Shown one piece after another: positions 1 to 11,743 of a DNA stretch of 64,000 nt. A program made the position numbers and the translations under genes. How positions within the stretch are numbered: position 1 is the stretch's first letter; the number at the start of each line of letters is the position of its first letter. Source of the DNA: Neopestalotiopsis rosae (lineage: Eukaryota > Ascomycota > Sordariomycetes > Amphisphaeriales > Sporocadaceae). The notes under the pieces are model-generated. The model was given only the letters and a program-made list of their open reading frames with translations. It was not told where the DNA came from and did no database searches. The DNA lies in assembly GCA_023078685.1 (NCBI GenBank), contig JALGAS010000004.1, positions 1,116,001 through 1,180,000 of the forward strand, in the 5' to 3' direction.

Positions 1-1482
1 CCGCGCACCGTTGAACCTCTTCGTCATGTAGCCTGAGTCAGGAACATCCAAGAGTTTCGACGACATGAGTTGGAGCTGTTGTACCATGGAAAAAATTAAG
101 AATCGCTGGACGCAAGGTCGGTTTCTTTGGTCTGGATCTAGTATTTCTTAGTCGCAAAAAGCCTCTGGTCGTCATCTTCGAATGCAAGCTATTTTCACCA
201 TGGGCGATCAAGAATTGCCGGATCGCCTAGTCATCGTATCGAGTGTTCTGCTAGAATTCTCATTGCTAATTCCGCTGAAAGATCGATTTTGTGCTCTGTT
301 CAGTCGAGATTCGAGGATGGAATATTCCGTGCACTTTCACAAGTCCGCTGACCTGAACAGAAATGAGTTGCTTTCGGTAAACGGCTCAATTCTCTCGGCA
401 CTTGGTCTTCTAGTATCTGTAGATCTTTCAATATTCGCGAACATCAATTTGAGAAACAAACCGTCTGTCACAATGTGTTTAGTGTTGGGTTCGTTGGTTA
501 AAGACGCTTCTTGTAGGGCAACTACATGTAGTGTCCTTCCACTACGCCCGGCGGATGGAGCCGAACCGAATCGAATCCACTTGGTTGCTAACTGGCACGG
601 TTCTCGCGACGTGGGCAGCCTTCTCCAACTTGTTGAGATTGAGTTTACCTCATGGCGCTAAAATGACGGACCTACTGTACAGGACTTTTTGACCATGACG
701 CCAACAAAAGATCTACGGTCGGCCGGGTTTGCAAAACGGCCCAATTCCTGACGATGCTGTTTGACGATGCGCCACGTGGTAAGGCTGCAATTCTGAGAGT
801 CTGGAAGTCCGCAGAGTGTTCGGACCATACATCGTACTGTGACTTCTTCGGACCATATCACCCGACGGTAGTGTGAGTGCCAAGTGGTCATGGCTCTTGC
901 TGTTCTTGTGTGCACGCGTGTTTGATCTGAGATCTTGATCGTTGTAATCGCTGACTGGAAAGATCTGACTGGAATATTACTGGAACAGTTCTACTATTGA
1001 GTACAGATCGGCCGTGTCATAGATTATATTGATTTTTCATGTTGATCAGAGCGCTTCCACCCGGATACCACATGATTAGAGTTGCCGTAGAAGTTTGCGG
1101 GTCGGTAGACGCGAGCCGAGAATTTATTCAACGAGCACCCGCCAAGAGGCACATTATTTCCTGTTCCTGACAGTGATGAGGGGTCCTACAGTTCTCCGGG
1201 TGACGATCGGGCACTCAGTTATGCTACCGAATGCATAAAGGGTATGGAACTTTAGAGTTCGATGGTGTGGGTACATCATAATTGCATTAAGGTACTGTAC
1301 GTGTGTCGAACTAGAGCCTATAGCGTTGCATTACCCCTGGCATCCATCACCTGAGCGCTGGCGGGTACTTGCACTAGAAGCAGTTGGGAGCTCTCTTTGC
1401 TTTCTGCAATCAGTCCACGCATGAAACCCATCATAGTTTCAACTCAGGAACAAACTCTTTTCTCTACCTGATGGATGAGCTT
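1..1482. other. Gene-free left flank
   Basis: I see no convincing gene. The longest plus-strand frame (182-661) has no recognisable domain, no intron signals and unremarkable composition. On the minus strand a short open frame runs from about position 143 off the left edge, with an ATG at 89. It could be the first coding exon of a gene outside the window, but it is too short to judge. Confidence 0.5.
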
Positions 1483-1540
1483 GTTCAGGCGGGAATCCTT
1501 AGACTCACTATGCATTTGCTTACGCTCACTATGTCTAACC
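1483..1540 (+). repeat. Left target duplication and terminal inverted repeat
   Basis: The octamer GTTCAGGC (1483-1490) is the left copy of the target duplication. It abuts the 50-bp left inverted repeat (1491-1540), which reads inward from GGGAATCC to GTCTAACC. Confidence 0.9.
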
Positions 1541-2012
1541 ATATCCGGAATGAGTGGATGGAGCACCTATTTGGCGGTACATCCCTCCCCAGAAGGGTAC
1601 AAGCAGCATAGACCAGGGAGGTAGGCCATACGCCACAACACACTGCAAGCATGCTGCAGCACCTCGTCGTCGCTGGTGGTCACCGCTGAAGCCATCGCCA
1701 TTTTGATATTTTGGCAATTGATGGCAATTGCCAGTTGTAATTGCGAAGAAAGTGGAATTTCTGATTGGTCCGTTCAGATATCTGAAACATAAAAATCAAT
1801 GATCTTCTTCGAATGCCATTAGTTGCCATTAATTTTATGTTTCAGAGCACTGTAATTGCAGGTGCAAAGTTGAATAGTAAGTGTATGCTATTGTAATGGA
1901 TGTACCGGCTGATTGCTAGAAAGTACCGCAAAACCCCCCTATGGGGGCAGCTATCCCAGTTGGGTTAGATATAGTGAGCGTAAGCAAATGCATAGTGAGT
2001 CTAAGGATTCCC
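1491..2012. mobile_element. Non-autonomous DNA transposon (MITE-like), 522 bp
   Basis: The element is bounded by 50-bp terminal inverted repeats that start GGGAATCC and match at 49 of 50 positions. It is flanked on both sides by the identical octamer GTTCAGGC, a perfect 8-bp target-site duplication. The interior is non-coding and contains a further 14-bp inverted pair (1781-1794 and 1833-1846). No transposase is present, so it must have been mobilised in trans. An 8-bp duplication is characteristic of hAT elements, but Merlin and P elements also give 8 bp, and Merlin ends often begin with GG, so the superfamily is open. The intact duplication and near-identical ends point to a fairly recent insertion. 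Confidence 0.9.
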
Positions 2013-2020
2013 GTTCAGGC
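1963..2020 (-). repeat. Right terminal inverted repeat and target duplication
   Basis: Positions 1963-2012 are the reverse complement of the left inverted repeat with a single G/A transition. They are followed directly by the second copy of GTTCAGGC (2013-2020). Confidence 0.9.
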
Positions 2021-2720
2021 AGACTGTATGCTAGTTATACTATCCTAAAGACATCCTGAAATCCTAGATCGGATCCGGTGCAACGGAAGAGACTGCCAGA
2101 GGAAATGATTCCGCCCAAGTCATTAGCGAACTTGGGTAGCTTGGGGTCATAAAGATGCCATCGTTTCGTTGCCAAGCGGCGCCGTCCCCTCTGAACATGG
2201 ACCAACATTACGCCCACTTTGCCCGCTAAACTGTCGCATTGATGATTGCTAGGGCTGAGGCTTCTCCCCCCTCCCAAATTTTCTCTTCTGGTTTGAAGCC
2301 ATCTCAACAAGCCCAAAAAGTACTGCCGAAATAGCCTCGCAAACATGATCTGCAAACACGTCCCGAAACAGGATCCGGTATGGGGTTTTCGGCCGCACCT
2401 GTCATCTCTTAGTCTTTCGATGGCGCAAGGGGTCGTGACTCGACAATCACGGCACTTTGTTATTCACTCCATCAATGACAGCCTCATTTAATACGTACCT
2501 TCCCTGGTCCCTGGATGGCAGCATAATTGATGTTCTTTTGTGATTCGATGGTCTTGTAAACATCGATCAAAAACGTCGTATGTCGTCGCCCGGCCTACGT
2601 TGATGAGACTTGCAAGTGTAGGGCGGCAAGGCTCCGGGTGAACCAAGAATTAACAACTATATCAATCGACTTGCAACATTTTACGACGACTCTCGACCTC
2701 TCTGGAAACCATAGGCCAAC
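2021..2720. other. Intergenic, upstream of receptor gene
   Basis: No supported gene. This stretch is presumably the promoter and 5' UTR of the rhodopsin-like gene that follows. A 106-codon minus-strand frame here has no recognisable features. Confidence 0.5.
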
Positions 2721-4000
2721 ATGCGTTTTCCTCCGCCAGAGGTGATGGCCGCTTGGCCAAAGCCCAACTATAAAGATCCGGAGACTCGAGGTCCGACACT
2801 CATGATTGTCGAGTTAGTCGCGTTGCCGCTGGCACTCATCTGCGTGGCTTTGCGATTATATGTTCGCATCCATCTGATCAAGAGAAGCAGCTGGGATGAC
2901 TGGTTAATGGTGGCGGCAGTATTTTCTTGCTGCGGCGTGACGATTTCTGTCATTCTCGGTAAGTACAACTGGTCAAGCTTGGATTCTAGTCCTTTAGTCC
3001 ATGACGATTGTGCTGACGACTAATACGAAACTCACAGCTACACAACTATATGGTTGGAATATCCATGTCTGGGACTTGACGTTCAAAGAGATGGTACAAG
3101 GTCGCAAAGTCTCGATAGCGGGCCAAACAATCTTTGTCTTTGCGTCCGGTCTAGCAAAGCTTTCAATTTTGGCTAGCTACCTGCGTATCGCAGTGCCTGG
3201 ATCGTGGTTCAGGCGATTGACTTGGGCCACCATTGGAATAGTCGCTGCTGCGATACCTGCGTTCCTGCTGCTACTATGGTTGCAGTGTATGTAAGTGATG
3301 ACCTTATCCCTGCAATACTTCGCTGTGACGAAAAGAAATCTCACATATAATCGACAGACCCGCCGCTTCGTACTGGAACCTCTTTGCCCTGGAGCGAGAC
3401 TGCATTCCCGAAACACCGCCACTAATGGCCCAGACGATTGTGACAGTGATTACCGACTTCATTGTTTACATTTTGCCCATGCCGACGCTATGGGCTCTCA
3501 AACTACCCCGGCTCCAACGCATCGGCCTAATGACAGTCTTTGGCTTTGGCTGTGTCGTGGTGGTAGCCGGCTGCATCCGCTCATACTGGATCTACCACGT
3601 CGAGGTACAGACGTACGACGTGACATGGGAGGGCTTCTACCTCTGGATCTGGGCCGCGGTTGAGGTGAACCTGGGCGTTATCTGCGGATGCGCGCCGGTG
3701 CTCAAGCCGTTACTGTTTGGTGTGGCACAGGGCAAGGGCTCGCAGTACGCCGACAACTCTGGCGAGAAGAACAGCTTTGCCTTTTCCAAACTCTCACGGA
3801 TGTCGAGGGCCAAGATGGGCACGTTGAAGAGAGACGGAGATACCAATGGATTCATCACGCTCAACAGCCTCGAAGCTGGAAAGGGGGACTTTGATTCAAC
3901 TGACTCCGTGTCGAAACCAGCCAAGGCAGCAGTTCCCGGTATTGTGGTCAGCGACGAATCTCATATTACTACGAAAGAAAGATACCAGGATTCATTTTAG
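2721..4000 (+). CDS. Fungal rhodopsin-domain integral membrane protein (Pth11-like, no CFEM)
   Basis: Three exons (2721-2958, 3038-3290, 3358-4000) with phase-consistent GTAAGT donors give 377 aa. The product has about seven hydrophobic segments and the hallmarks of the fungal rhodopsin-domain family: a tryptophan-aspartate pair (SSWDDW) after helix 2, a conserved LQC followed by a YWN motif between helices 4 and 5, and a GCAPVLKPLL segment ending the last helix. The C-terminal 110 or so residues are hydrophilic and Ser/Lys rich, as expected for a cytosolic tail. There is no N-terminal CFEM cysteine domain and no signal peptide. Family members resemble the Pth11 receptor implicated in surface sensing, but ligands are unknown for most of the family, so a receptor role here is inference. 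Confidence 0.88.
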
Positions 4001-4332
4001 GAGAAGATTTTACCCTTGCAATGAGGACTATGCTTATTTGAGATTCGGACTTTGCAAAGGACGACACATTCAGAATTCCACGTGGACTTTTAACGAATAA
4101 CTTCGTTCACATACTGTATATATTCACACAGACGTTCCCTCAAGTTTTATATGTCAAATCGTTTGTTAGTTTCTAGTATATAATCAAAACAGACTCATGA
4201 TACCCTCCCCACAACTAGTCAATGACTCAGCAAGACAGTGGCCGTTCACACTATGATGAAGTCTTTCATGCCGAAATAGTAGTGACCAAATGACCCTTGG
4301 ACATACTATACAGCAGTCGGCGATAGCCCTTG
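4001..4332. other. Convergent intergenic spacer
   Basis: This AT-rich spacer lies between two convergent genes and must contain both 3' UTRs. I see nothing else in it. Confidence 0.6.
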
Positions 4333-5463
4333 TCAATTAAGTACAGACGACCAGTCTTCGCTTTTAATATACTCTTCCATTGTCGTCAAAGATTTGGTGA
4401 TACCAAGCTGAAAGACACAAAAAATTAGATTTGCACAATTCCAATACGATGCCAACTCAGAATATCTACTCACCTGTTCAGGCGTCACGACCTTTGGGTC
4501 ACCGCCAGTATGACCAAACTTTTCAAAGTACGCATGAGAATCCCAGAGCTCGGTACGAAACGGCTCCGGCACGCCCTCAAAGAACTCGGCCTGGGTCACC
4601 TCACGGAAGCTCGCCCCGACGCCGTGGACGCGGCCCCAGATCTCCGTCCACGCCGGCCAGGTCATGATCTCGGAAGCCCCCAGCAGGTGCGTGCCGGCCG
4701 GTGCGTCGACCAGCGCCTTGACAAAGGCGCCCGTGTCCCGGCGCGCCACGACAAAGGGGATATCGACTTGGGGCGCGTGCGGCCGCAGCACGGCAAAGGA
4801 TCCGTCGGCCTGCTTCTGCGGCGCCATGAGCTCCAGCGCCCGCCAGTTCTCGACGTAGTGGCCCATCTGCACGGTAGACATGCGGGCCGCCACCTCGGGG
4901 AAGCGCTCGCGGATGAGGCGCTCCGCCTCGGCCTTGGAGTCGTAGTGCCAGAGCGAGGTGATCTCGCCCCGGCTCCACCTGCTGGCGTGGCTCAGCGACG
5001 ACAGCACGAAGCGCTCCAGCGTCGCCATGACGGCCGGCGACGCGGCGGCGGCCTCGGCCACGGCGACGTTCTGCGCGACCTCGACGCGGTGGGCGTGCTC
5101 GTTGACGCTGCGGCAGCCCGCGGGCAGCGGCGGCGCCCCCGGTCGCAGGGCGTCGAGCATGGTGACGAAAAAGTCCGTGTTGCAAAAGATGACGGCCGCG
5201 CCCTCGAGGGCCGGCGCCAGCGTCGATGGCTCGTTGAAGTCGGCTCGGACTACCTCGACGCCCTTGGCTGCCATGGCCCGGGCGGATTCGCTTTGTGGGT
5301 TTCTTGTCGTGCCGCGGACTCGCCAGCCGGGAAGCTGGAGGAACGTCTCGGCTACGGACGACCCCTTTCATGGAATATTCGGTTAGAATGTTGATGCAAC
5401 ACAAAAGACACAAAAACGTACCTGTGTCCCCGTGACACCAAGGACTACAATAAGCTTCGACAT
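4333..5463 (-). CDS. NmrA-like NAD(P)-binding protein
   Basis: Three exons on the minus strand (5463-5422, 5364-4474, 4407-4333) give 335 aa. The first exon encodes only 14 residues. Splicing rebuilds the N-terminal dinucleotide-binding loop GVTGTQGSSVA (GxxGxxG), which neither ORF shows alone. The rest follows the NmrA/isoflavone-reductase-like fold: an alternation of hydrophobic strands, an acidic residue after strand 2 (VVRADF), and a C-terminal segment that normally ends with an EYIK..W motif, seen here after the second intron. NmrA relatives can be redox sensors that regulate transcription or true oxidoreductases, and the sequence alone does not decide. The 66-nt second intron (4408-4473) has no in-frame stop, so unspliced message would add 22 residues near the C terminus. 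Confidence 0.88.
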
Positions 5464-6781
5464 GGTGTAGATGTTTTCGAAATATTTGTTGGTGTCAAAG
5501 ATGACTGATTGTGAAGGTGATTGTTGCTGTTGATCAGACTTCATGGCATCGTGATTGATTTGACTCTTTATATGCTCAGTGCCTAGGTACATACAAGACC
5601 AAGTATGAGCGTCTTCTATAGACTGTGTTGGTCAGCATGGTGTTCTTACCCAAAACGGATTTGCTGAAGCACTGTGATTGGACGAGACATTGACCCTTGA
5701 TCGGCCGAATATTCTATCCGATGTATGACCAATCAATCATTTGTGGGGAAGCGATTCCATGGCACAGCTAAATTGGACGGACGAGTACAGGTTGAATTTT
5801 TATTCTGCCAAAAGTTTTGGCCAGAGTCTGAGTCTGTTGGTCCCCTAGAACCTCTTTAGCTGACCATAGTTGAGAGTCACTTGAGACACGTGCCATGTAG
5901 TTGTAGCCTTCAGTGCATGCTTGTATAACATTCAGCGACGAGTACGCACACGCATGGAGTTAAGTTACCAAAAGTATTAGGCCAGGACTGAGCATGGAGG
6001 CTGAGATTCGTGTAGACCAAGGTACTATTCGTTTACCTGTCCCGATAGACTCTGGCTGTACAATCACGTCAACGCAAGCGACTCTCAACTACAGGCGCTA
6101 GCTTCGAGCTTCCCAGGTCGTTCTTGGAAATGAATTCAGCAATGGCTGCTCATTAGCATCTTGAATTTCCCCCATCGAGCATCGGACTTCACTTTGCATC
6201 TTTTGGTCCAGAGTAGCTTAATCCAAAAGTTGGTGTCATAATGAAAATTGCAGTATCAAGACAGAAGAAAAAAGAGATGTCCACCTGTCGCAAATCCCTT
6301 GTCTTTCAGTATAATTAGTCACCCTATTAGCAAGACGGACAGATGCGCTAGTAAAATGTCCGCCAAATGTCCGAGCTGGGGAAAAAAGTCCGACACTTCT
6401 ACAAAGTATACTGCTTACCTAGCTTAGCGGCCAGCTAATGGCACAGCATCCAGGACATGTTTGTTGGATGGTTTTCTCCTCTTCCCTGCTGACTTATATG
6501 AAAGAAGGCAGGAGTGAAATATTCAATAAACATTTTGTACCTCACGATCATTGTCATAATGTATGACTTCTTCACTGAAAACAACCGCTGTGATCATGAG
6601 TATACAATATCTTTGCGCCACCTTCACCTTGCCATTCAATCCATCATTGAAAGAGTAATACAGACATGTACAAGCGCGGCGTAGCCACAGATATTTCGAA
6701 TGATGTGTTGTAGTCAATACGTGCTTCATGATTGTGTTTGACCTTCCTATGAGCTCACTCTTCACACTATTTGTGGTACCA
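5464..6781. other. Intergenic
   Basis: No gene seen. The stretch contains the promoter of the NmrA-like gene on its left and the 3' UTR of the golgin gene on its right. Short frames here lack domains and splice signals. Confidence 0.5.
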
Positions 6782-9700
6782 CTATCGACCCGGCTTGGAT
6801 AGATTCTGGACAGCGTTGGCCCATTTTTGCTCATCGCTCCTGCATTATTGTTAGCTGAGTGTCATGGTTATGGAGAGGATGCAATTGATCAACACTTACC
6901 GGTCAAATCGGAGCAGTTTGCCCAGCACGGGCACAAGCTGACTCCTGAGCTTGTCATCCTTGACCTCCAGGAACTGCAGCAAGATGGTCTTCAAGTATAC
7001 AGTATCAACTGCTGGTTGTGCACCGCCAGCATTGACCGGAGTGCCTGACCGTGAGCTGTCCATGCTGCTTCTGCTGCTGTTCGCGGGTCCAGCGCCGGCA
7101 AGTCTTCCTTGTGCAGTCTTGAGCTCCTTATTCAGCTTTTCGTATCGAGACCGTGCATCATCCAGTAGCTTCCTGAGATCTGCCTTTTGCTTCTCGGCTT
7201 CTCTCACCTGCGTCTCCGAATTGTCAAGAGCAGACCGCAGATTTGATACCGCAGAACGCATATCCTCCACTTCGGCACTAGCCTTTTGCTCAACCTCTTC
7301 GAGCTCTTCTCGGCGTCGCCTCCAGTCGTTCTCCCGCGTTTCGAGCTGCTCCTTTTCGGAGGCTAGGGTCTTGACATCTCGCTCCAATTCGCGAACCTTT
7401 GACTTCAGTTCCTCGGCTTCTCTCGCTCTGCGACGCGCCAAAGTAGATGATTCGTCCTCGATACGATCGCGCTCTTCGACCGCAGCCTCCATACGGGACC
7501 GCATCTCGCGTACCTTGGCGTCTGCCCGAGAATCGACCTCATTGATCATGCGGCGCATCGTTTCACCTTCGCGTGTGCGCTCTTGCAAGTGTTTCTGTAC
7601 CTCTGCAAGCTCCTCCTCAAGACTCTCCGCTTGACCCTTTGACTCCTTGAGCTGTGTGCTGAGCTCAGACGTTTGATCACGCATCGTTCCGAGCAAGCCC
7701 TGGACCGAGTTGTACTGCGCTGCCTTCAGTTCCGCTTCCTCTTTGAGACTATCCCGTTCCTTGTTCAATTTCTCCAGTTGCTCCTCGAGGGCTTTGATCT
7801 TTGGTTTGACGTTGTTAAGTTCAGACTGCAAGGATTCGAGCTCCCGGGCCGTCTTTTCGGACTTGGCTGAGAGTTCAATCTTCTCAGCCTCGCTACGCCT
7901 AAAGTCTCTGCCTGCAATACGTTTCTCGTCCTCCAACTTGGCCCGCGTCTTTGCCTCGACCGACAGACGGTCGTTGAGATTACGAATTTCGCCTTCTCTC
8001 TCGTTGGCTACACGCTGTAGGCGGGTCACCTCCGCTTTCAGGTCCTTTTCCCTCTTCTCCAAGTTTCGAATCTCTGTCTGCTTAGATGCGAGCTCCTCCT
8101 TGGTAGTCTTTAGCGTGGCTGACTCCTGTCGCAATGACTTGAGTTCAGGCTGCGCCTTTTGGAGAACCTCACGAAGATCAGTAAGATCTTTGTATCGGGT
8201 CTGGGCCAGTTGCTGTGCAGCACCGAGATCGGAACTCAAAGTTTGCGACTTTGTCTTGAGTTCATCATACTCGCTCTTGAGGGAATCCAGCTCAGACTGC
8301 ACCTTTGAGCTTGACTTGGCGTCAGACGTGAAGGAGGCGACCTCTGCTTCCAGCTCCTTGATGCGCTCTTTGAGCGTGGCCTTTTCCGACTCGAGCTCCT
8401 TGATCTTCTGCTTGGCCTCAGTATTATCGCCACCAATCTCAGTTAGCGATTCTTTCAGAGTCTCAATCTCCTCACGGAGATCCTCTTCCGTTTTCCGCTG
8501 CTTTGAAAGTTTCTCGATCCGAGCGTCCTTGTCGGATATCTCATCCTTGAGTTTTGTGATTTCCTCGCGCAAGTCGGAAACGTCGGCGACTCCTGCACTC
8601 GCGACCGTAGGCGTGGGCGGGGCTGTCTCTGGAGCGGCGGGTTCGCTCGTAGCCGCAGCGGTGGCCGCGGCGCCTCCCTTCTTCTTCTTTTTGTTGTTCT
8701 TCTTCTTGGAACCACCCGGTGCTGCAGCGGCCGTCGGCGTCTCTGTCTTTTCTGATGGCGCAGGTGTAGCAGGGCTTGGGAGCGGCACGGACTGGATCTG
8801 CTTGTTGAGTTGCTCAATCTTGTCCAGATCTTCAGCCTTTGATTTCTTCAAAGCGTCGATTTCCGAAGTAAAATCCTCAATCTTCTTTTGCAGCTCTCGT
8901 AGTTGAGTCCCAACCTTGGTCTTATCGTCATTGGCAGCCTTGAGTGACTTTTGATGCTCTTTCGTCGTGTCGGCTGTGGACGCCTTTTCCTTTTCCAAGC
9001 TACTCTCGACGTCACGCAGCTGAGACTGTGCTTGCTCCAGTTTCTGGGTCAAGCTCTCGATCTCCGACGTTCGGGCGTCTAGTTGGGTCTGTAGCGAGCT
9101 CTGGGCAGCAGACGTATCCTTCGCCTCATTCAGCTCCCGGGTCGCCTTCTCCAGGCTCTCGACAAGGCCAGCACTGTTCTCCTTTGCGACTGCTAGCTCG
9201 TCCTTCAAGTTACCAATCTCGGACTTGAGCTTTGCAATCTCCTCGGACTTGGAGGTAAGCTCGGCTTGGAGTTGGGGGATTTCATCATCGTATGAGAACA
9301 TATCCTCGGCTCCGTCCGCATTCTCAGTTGCTGGACCAGGCGATTTAGCTGTTGGCGAAGTAGCTGCCTTGGCCGTGTCTTCGTCCTTGGCCTTGGTGGC
9401 GCTCTCGGTTTGCACAGTCTCTTCCGGCTTGGCAGCCTTGAGAGCAGCCAATTCCTCCTTGAGGGCCGAAAGCTCCTTGTCCGCCTCCTCAGCCTTCTTC
9501 TTGAAACTATCCTTTTCGGCAGAGACCCGCTTAAGCTCGTCCATAACCATAGTACGTTGCAAAGTCTGGTTGTTCATGTACTCGATGAGAGCAGTCGGTT
9601 CCTTGATCGTCGTGAGGGGCGTATTCTCCCGAAGAGCGCGCTCGAATGGCTCGATCGAAGTGGCACGTCCATGGGCGATACGGTAGGACCGTAACAACTC

Positions 9701-10287
9701 TGTAGTACAATGAATCAGTCTCGAATTTCCTCAAGCAAGCAAGGGTAAGTGTCATTGTATGGACACCACATACCAGGATACGTCTTCTCCAGCTTTTCCA
9801 GTTTTCGTAGCCTCGCCTTGACCTCTGCAGGGAGCTCGGCAGGAGCTGAGGAAGGGTCCGGTTTGCCACCTTTCTCGTTGGACCCGGCAGACGCATCCTT
9901 CGTCTTCTCCGTGACCTGATCATCACACAGAGTGGCCTGATCATCGTCTTCTGTGCTCTTCTTCTCCATGCTCAAGCCCTCTGTCGAGCCATTCTTTTCG
10001 GACCCAGCTTGTGGCTGCTCGGCAGTCGCTTTAGCCTCTGCTTCCTCCTCGTCTAGGGCAAAGGCAGCCTCAAAGACGGCGGGATCCGTATTTGGCAGAT
10101 TGTCACCGTTGGCGGCATCTTGTCCAGGCTTCTTGGTCCTCCGCTTGGCAGGCGAGTCTTTGGCGCTGTTGGACCTCGAGAGGGAGCGCTGGCGATTGCC
10201 GGAGGGGGATAGGTTCCGTTGTTCGTTTTGACGAGCCTGCTCTTCGGCAATGGTCCTATCAATTGCGCTCTTGAACCGCTGGAACAT
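6782..10287 (-). CDS. IMH1: Golgin with C-terminal GRIP domain (Imh1-like)
   Basis: Three exons (10287-9774, 9699-6900, 6839-6782) give 1123 aa. The N terminus begins MFQRFKSAID, followed by a Ser/Lys-rich and acidic low-complexity stretch. Splicing of the 74-nt first intron restores the motif KTYPELLRSYRIAHGR, conserved in fungal golgins. Residues from about 220 to 1040 are almost continuous coiled coil, interrupted near residues 490-540 by a Pro/Ala and poly-Lys linker. The last 60 residues form a GRIP domain with the YLKTILLQFLE and VPVLGKLLRFDR signatures. The short third exon adds a KWANAVQ tail that completes the domain and is missed if the ORF is read to its genomic TAA. GRIP domains bind Arl1-GTP at the trans-Golgi, so the protein probably tethers endosome-derived vesicles there. 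The gene is divergent from Lunapark. Confidence 0.92.
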
Positions 10288-11743
10288 GGTGGGCGAGCAA
10301 TGTATTGGATTTGCTAGCCAGAGCGGTCAGAGATGTGTCCAGTAGCCATGCGCACTTCAAGCGGTTGTGCTTATGGTCGTCGGTTTCTCTCGGGGAGTGT
10401 GGATGCTCTCTTTCTCGCGGTCGAAATCGAATCGGTGAGACTGATCGCGGCGCAGTAGCGGCAGTAGCGGCGCAAATGCAAAAGTGTAACGAAGAATAGC
10501 AACGCGGTTGCAAATCAAAGCCGAAGTAAATTCAGGAACTCTTACTGACAGTAGGAATACTACTGAATTGTTTGCCAAAAAAGAAACAACAGAGAAGTAA
10601 TGCCAGCTATGCTTTCCCGTCCTTGTCGCTGTTCCTTTAAGTCAGAGCGAGCCGTTGGAGCTACCGCCAAGACGAGCCAGGTGTTCGCTATGTTTTAGCT
10701 GGGGCTTGCACTATTAGATGGCTATCCCTGCCAAAGTTATGTAGCCGTGCGGCTCATGGTTTTCAGGGGTCCAGCAGTCTGTCTACGTATTGTCCTGCGC
10801 GTTCTTAACAAGATGGATACTCCCGCATGTTTGTATGCAAGAAAGGACCCAGATTCCTACATAGGACGTATACATATGCGGACTCACCTATCAAGCCATG
10901 ATTCTACATGCTTCTTCAAGTATACACGTATCGTTGAAGATATCGTTTTAGCACCTATTATATCTGAAGTTAACACTCTGATGGCCCGCAAGGATCCGTA
11001 CAACTCTCCCATAATTTGGTGTATCTCACAGCATACTTGGATATCTAGAAGCAAACCATGTGTGTCAATATGTTGACAGCATTTTGTGTTTCATAGCACT
11101 TAGTATGTTGAGCGGCACATGTGTGTAAATCGTTTATGTTCAACAGAAAATTCCCAATTGTCTGAGAATATCGTTTTGGAGTCTGGCCGCTCAAACCGCT
11201 CTCAGTCCCTAGGTAGGGTCCGTGCATCGATATTGCTGGTTGGACGCCATGTGAAAATCAGTCAGCAGTGCCAGGTCAAGCTACAAGGCCCCCGGTGTGG
11301 TGGATGTGCCCTGCCGAAAATGAAACCCAAGGTAACCGAATCACTAATAAGGAGCCCAGGGCCCAGGCTCCAGGTTACCCAGGCTCCGGGCTCAGCCCAC
11401 CTAATCTGGTGTTCAGCTAGAGGTCCGCTAGCTGTCCTTTTATCGACAAGGTCTTCTGCCAGCTGCGTTACATGTCGTCACTGCTTTTCCCACCCGTGCC
11501 CTGGCCTGGCGATGGGGACACACGACATTACGTTTGATTGACTTGCACTTCCCGTGCCTAAAACCTCCCCCCTAACAGCTTCAACGCCGACCACAAGAAC
11601 GAAAGAGACTTGCCTTTATTGCCATTCTTCGCCTGACGTCTGCGCGACCGCTTCGAATACCTCCTTGATCAAATTTACTCGGCGCCCGACATACCTCGAA
11701 TCATGCGCTCGTAGCACAAATACGTACTTCCTTTTTCCTCAAC
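10288..11743. other. Divergent promoter region of golgin and Lunapark genes
   Basis: No gene found. The segment must carry both promoters and 5' UTRs. GC-rich direct repeats of CCCAGGCTCC lie near 11360-11390, upstream of Lunapark. Confidence 0.5.

Noticed and set aside
1..143. Minus-strand open frame running off the left edge with ATG at 89
   Set aside because: Under 50 codons visible and unrecognisable. It could be a real first exon but cannot be supported.
182..661. 159-codon plus-strand frame near the left edge
   Set aside because: No domain, odd composition, no intron or promoter support. Likely a chance frame.
6951..9686. Long Ser/Arg-rich plus-strand frames
   Set aside because: They are antisense shadows of the golgin coiled coil, whose repetitive Glu/Lys/Leu codons leave the opposite strand open.
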